A stretch of 7,914 bases of DNA, taken from the NCBI GenBank assembly GCA_003552325.1, contig PUKM01000117.1, forward strand, positions 1 through 7,914, given 5' to 3'. The stretch comes from Natrialbaceae archaeon (GTDB lineage Archaea > Halobacteriota > Halobacteria > Halobacteriales > Natrialbaceae). The first letter of the stretch is position 1, and each line of letters starts with the position of its first letter. Under the pieces are notes generated by a model, which was not told the origin of the DNA, did no database searches, and saw only the letters and a list, made by a program, of their open reading frames with translations. Positions 5,487 to 7,914 of the stretch are shown here, piece after piece. The position numbers and the translations under genes were made by a program.

Positions 5487-5942
5487 ATGACCCTCAAAAC
5501 GATCCTTCTCGCTGTTGGACCGGGTGACGCAAACCGGACAGCAGAACTCGCTGAAGCCGTCATCGAAGTCGCCAAACCAGCCGATTCGACCGTCGTGCTC
5601 GGGCACGTCTTCACCGATTCGGAGTACAAGGAGGTGCTAGAGCGCCTCGAGTTCGACCCTGACACGGCGGTCGACACGGACGAGGTTACCCAGCGTCACG
5701 CGACGATCCGGAACCTCAGGGCCCCACTCGACGACGCTGGCGTGGCGTACGAGATCCGTGGTGCAGTCGGTGAACACGGAAAGACGATTGTCGATCTGGC
5801 ATCGGCCGTCGACGCCGACCGGGTGATCGTTGGCGGACGAAAGCGTTCACCGACGGGGAAAGCGGTCTTCGGCTCGACGGCACAGGAGGTGCTCCTCTCT
5901 GCACCGTGTCCGGTGACCTTCGTCCGTGGCGAGGAGGCCTGA
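5487..5942 (+). CDS. UspA-family universal stress protein
   Basis: This 151-aa single-domain Usp begins MTLKTILLAVGPGD, with the first strand and an Asp in the nucleotide-pocket region. It ends with VIVGGRKRSPTGKAVFGSTA (114-133) and the final strand CPVTFVRG. These are cytoplasmic, usually dimeric proteins, often ATP-binding, made under stress or nutrient limitation. The ATP motif G-x2-G-x9-G-S/T is only partly kept. Gly116, Gly129 and Ser130 fit, but Lys119 replaces the second glycine, a GGRK form I believe occurs in other haloarchaeal Usps. ATP binding is therefore open. The start is fixed by the TATA box 26 nt upstream. The palindrome just upstream of that box suggests regulated expression, perhaps with the divergent SDR. 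Confidence 0.9.
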   Translation: MTLKTILLAVGPGDANRTAELAEAVIEVAKPADSTVVLGHVFTDSEYKEVLERLEFDPDTAVDTDEVTQRHATIRNLRAPLDDAGVAYEIRGAVGEHGKTIVDLASAVDADRVIVGGRKRSPTGKAVFGSTAQEVLLSAPCPVTFVRGEEA

Positions 5943-5974
5943 ACCCGCGTTGACGCGAGTTCGCTGAGAGCACC

Positions 5975-5995
5975 GTCGCTCGTGTGTCGAGCGAC
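5975..5995. repeat. Perfect 8-bp hairpin downstream of uspA-like gene
   Basis: GTCGCTCG and CGAGCGAC flank the loop TGTGT, 32 bp past the UspA stop codon. It could shape or stabilise the 3' end of the mRNA. No T-run follows on either side, so it does not look like an archaeal terminator, and similar hairpins are common in GC-rich haloarchaeal spacers. Confidence 0.45.
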
Positions 5996-6109
5996 TCACT
6001 CGCGAAGAACCCTCACCACACGAACTGAACGTACCGGGTATACCGGCGACCCGAGCACATCAGCACAGTCGTGCCGACGACCGACATCCACGACGGCGTA
6101 GGCACGGTG

Positions 6110-6115
6110 CTTATT
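6110..6115 (+). promoter_or_regulatory. TATA box of the 2-hydroxyacid dehydrogenase gene
   Basis: CTTATT is centred about 26 nt before the ATG at 6139. No Shine-Dalgarno is seen between them, which agrees with a leaderless transcript. Confidence 0.55.
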
Positions 6116-6138
6116 CCAACACTATCCGAACACAACCC

Positions 6139-7101
6139 ATGACCCACACCGTACTTCTCCCCGACGACCCGAAAGTCGATACCGACATTTTCGAATCACA
6201 ACTCACCGACGTCGAGTTCGTCACCATCGAATCCGGCAGCGCTGCTCGACTCGAGGACGCACCATCCGCGACCGCCATCGTGGCCAACACGGATACCCCC
6301 GTACCTCGAGCGGTGTTCGAGGCCCACCCCGACCTCGTGGTCGTTTCCCGCCTCGGCACCGGATTCGACAACATCGATCTCGGGGCCGCCACCGACACCG
6401 GTGTCTGGGTGACGAACGTCCCCGAGTACTCGACTGACGAGGTCGCGACCCACGCCCTCTCGCTGCTCCTCGGGGCCAGACGCACCTTACTCGAGCACGA
6501 CCTGGCGCTCCGAGCGGGAACCTGGGACTGGACCATCGGTGCGCCTGCCCCAGCGCTCGTCGGGTCGACGGTCGGTGTCGTTTCGTTCGGGGCTATCGCT
6601 CGCCGTTTCGTCGACCTCCTCGAGCCGTTCGACACCGACGTGGTCGTCTACGATCCGTACGTCGACGTGGACACCGTCGAAGCCTACGGCGCTCGAGTGA
6701 CTGACTTCGAATCCATGCTCGAGGTCGCCGATGCCGTGTCCGTTCACGCGCCCTTGACCCCTGAAACCGAGGGGATGTTCGACGAGGAGGCCTTCGCCAC
6801 ACTCCCCGATCACGCCGTCATCGTCAACGTCGGCCGCGGCGGAATCATCGACGAGCAAGCGCTCGTGCGTGCACTCGAGGCGGGCGAACTCGCCGGTGCC
6901 GGTCTCGACGTCTTCGCGGAGGAACCCCTCGAGGACTCGCCGCTACTCGAGCGAAACGACGTCTTTTGCACCCCCCACTCGGCGTGGTATTCGGAGGCGT
7001 CAAAGCAGGTCCTCAACGAGACGGCCGCCGCGAACGTTTCGACCGCACTCGAGGGCTCGAGACCGCCGGATGCGATCGATGTTGACGGCGAGTGGCTGTG
7101 A
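6139..7101 (+). CDS. D-isomer-specific 2-hydroxyacid dehydrogenase, CtBP-like
   Basis: The 320-aa protein has the two-domain layout of NAD-dependent D-2-hydroxyacid dehydrogenases, which interconvert 2-oxo acids and D-2-hydroxy acids. The catalytic residues are all present: Arg233 in NVGRGG, Glu262 in AEEP and His280 in TPHSAWYS. RLGTGFDNID (71-80) and the PHSAWYSEAS block recall the C-terminal-binding-protein branch more than SerA. There is no C-terminal ACT domain, so it is not a full-length phosphoglycerate dehydrogenase. Asp172 in VVYDPY is placed to bind the NAD ribose. The dinucleotide loop, normally GxGxxG, reads SFGAIA at 149-154, so only the middle glycine remains; this is unusual. 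The substrate cannot be told. The start is fixed by the TATA box 26 nt upstream and by full family length. The next gene (SDR) is 88 bp away with its own promoter. Confidence 0.88.
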   Translation: MTHTVLLPDDPKVDTDIFESQLTDVEFVTIESGSAARLEDAPSATAIVANTDTPVPRAVFEAHPDLVVVSRLGTGFDNIDLGAATDTGVWVTNVPEYSTDEVATHALSLLLGARRTLLEHDLALRAGTWDWTIGAPAPALVGSTVGVVSFGAIARRFVDLLEPFDTDVVVYDPYVDVDTVEAYGARVTDFESMLEVADAVSVHAPLTPETEGMFDEEAFATLPDHAVIVNVGRGGIIDEQALVRALEAGELAGAGLDVFAEEPLEDSPLLERNDVFCTPHSAWYSEASKQVLNETAAANVSTALEGSRPPDAIDVDGEWL

Positions 7102-7159
7102 ACGGGGCCACTGAAGTCTCCAAAAGGCGGGTTCCCAGGGTGTGACCACCAGGGGACTA

Positions 7160-7166
7160 TTTTATT
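7160..7166 (+). promoter_or_regulatory. TATA box of the right-hand SDR gene
   Basis: ATTTTATTT contains a TTTATT core centred about 26 nt upstream of the ATG at 7190. A GGTGA at 7176-7180 resembles a Shine-Dalgarno, but with initiation at the ATG it would not be transcribed. The leaderless reading is preferred. Confidence 0.6.
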
Positions 7167-7189
7167 TCGACATACGGTGAAGAGGACAT

Positions 7190-7914
7190 ATGGACGGACT
7201 CCTCAGCGGAAAGACAGCCATCGTCACCGGTGGTGCGAGCGGTATCGGTCGCGCAATCTCTCACACGTTTGCCACCCAGGGCGCGTCAGTCGTCGTCGCC
7301 GACCTTCAGGCCACTCCTCGAGAGGGTGGTGACCCGATTCACGACGTGATCGCAAACGAGACCGACGCCGAGGCGACGTTCGTCGAGTGTGACGTGACGA
7401 ACGAAAACCAGCTCGTGGACGCCATCGAGGCCGCCGAAGCCCTCGGTGGGCTCGACATCATGGTGAACAATGCGGGAATCGTCGGCCCAACCGCCCCGAT
7501 ACAGGAGATTGACATCGAGGAGTTCAGACAGTTGCTCGCGGTCAATGTCGAAGGGGTCTTCACCGGCTCACAACTCGCCGCGGCGGCGATGCTCGAGTCC
7601 GACACCGACGGTGGCTCGATCATCAACATGTCGAGTGTTGCGGGCCTGTGTGGGTATGCGAACATCACCCCGTACAACATCGCTAAAGGTGGGGTTCGAC
7701 TGTTCACCTACGGATTGGCTGCCGAACTCGGACCGCACGACATCCGAGTGAACGCGATCCACCCCGGGGTAATAGAGACGGAAATGACGAAAACCGATTT
7801 CCCGGTCATCGGTGGCGAAGACGAGGCCAGCGCGCTCGAGGCGATCCCGCTCCGTCGATTTGGGAAACCTGAAGACGTCGCGAACGTGGCTACCTTCCTC
7901 GCGAGTGAGATGGC
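7190..7914 (+). CDS. SDR-family oxidoreductase, C-terminus outside window
   Basis: The frame is open for 241 codons from the ATG at 7190 to the right edge. It is a classical SDR: cofactor loop TGGASGIG (13-20), Asp38 after the second strand (VVVADL), NNAG (93-96), catalytic Ser149 in NMSSVAG, and Tyr162-Lys166 in YNIAK. HPGVIETEM and LRRFGKPEDVANVATFLAS follow. Asp38 favours NAD over NADP, in contrast to the SDR at 4624-5364, and the two are not close copies. The missing tail would be the usual short GGxxVDGG end, about 15-20 residues. Such proteins are often labelled glucose 1-dehydrogenase or 3-oxoacyl-ACP reductase; the sequence does not justify either. It is transcribed separately from the dehydrogenase 88 bp upstream, judged by its own TATA box. 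Confidence 0.88.
   Translation, partial: MDGLLSGKTAIVTGGASGIGRAISHTFATQGASVVVADLQATPREGGDPIHDVIANETDAEATFVECDVTNENQLVDAIEAAEALGGLDIMVNNAGIVGPTAPIQEIDIEEFRQLLAVNVEGVFTGSQLAAAAMLESDTDGGSIINMSSVAGLCGYANITPYNIAKGGVRLFTYGLAAELGPHDIRVNAIHPGVIETEMTKTDFPVIGGEDEASALEAIPLRRFGKPEDVANVATFLASEM

Noticed and set aside
5975..5995. Hairpin after the UspA gene as a terminator
   Set aside because: There is no T-run on either side, and archaeal termination relies on T-rich tracts rather than on hairpins.

Overview
The window comes from a haloarchaeon (class Halobacteria). The grounds are GC-rich sequence, proteins rich in Asp and Glu, a twin-arginine plus lipobox signal, a gamma-glutamylcysteine ligase of the haloarchaeal type, and archaeal TATA boxes about 26 nt upstream of start codons (leaderless transcription). 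The hexamer CTCGAG is strikingly frequent, which I loosely associate with the Natrialbales; that placement is an inference. No plasmid, phage or transposase gene is visible.

Layout. 1-479 (-): 5' part of a SIMPL-domain (DUF541) Tat lipoprotein, cut by the window edge. 693-1757 (-): GCS2-type glutamate-cysteine ligase, gshA. 2049-3566 (+): amidase-signature hydrolase resembling the enantioselective amidases linked to nitrile hydratases. 3567-4108: tRNA-Gly(CCC) on the minus strand, followed on its 3' side by about 330 bp of repeats in which the last 22 nt of the tRNA recur three times. 4196-4618 (+): small four-helix membrane protein. 4624-5364 (-): FabG-like SDR oxidoreductase. 5365-5486: divergent promoter region with a perfect palindrome. 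5487-5942 (+): UspA-family protein. 6139-7101 (+): CtBP-like D-2-hydroxyacid dehydrogenase. 7190-7914 (+): second SDR, cut by the right edge.

The protein genes look like independent transcription units rather than one operon. Most have their own TATA-like box 25-27 nt before the ATG. A loose theme of redox and stress metabolism exists (low-molecular-weight thiol synthesis, two SDRs, a 2-hydroxyacid dehydrogenase, Usp, SIMPL), but nothing in the sequence ties them into one pathway.

The two least ordinary places are the tRNA-Gly repeat array and the SDR/UspA intergenic region. In the array, direct tRNA 3' ends alternate with inverted T-arm copies and with hairpins that change stem but keep a similar loop. 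The SDR/UspA palindrome fits TACT-N7-GAGTA, the consensus I recall for the haloarchaeal sugar regulator TrmB, and sits just upstream of the UspA TATA box.
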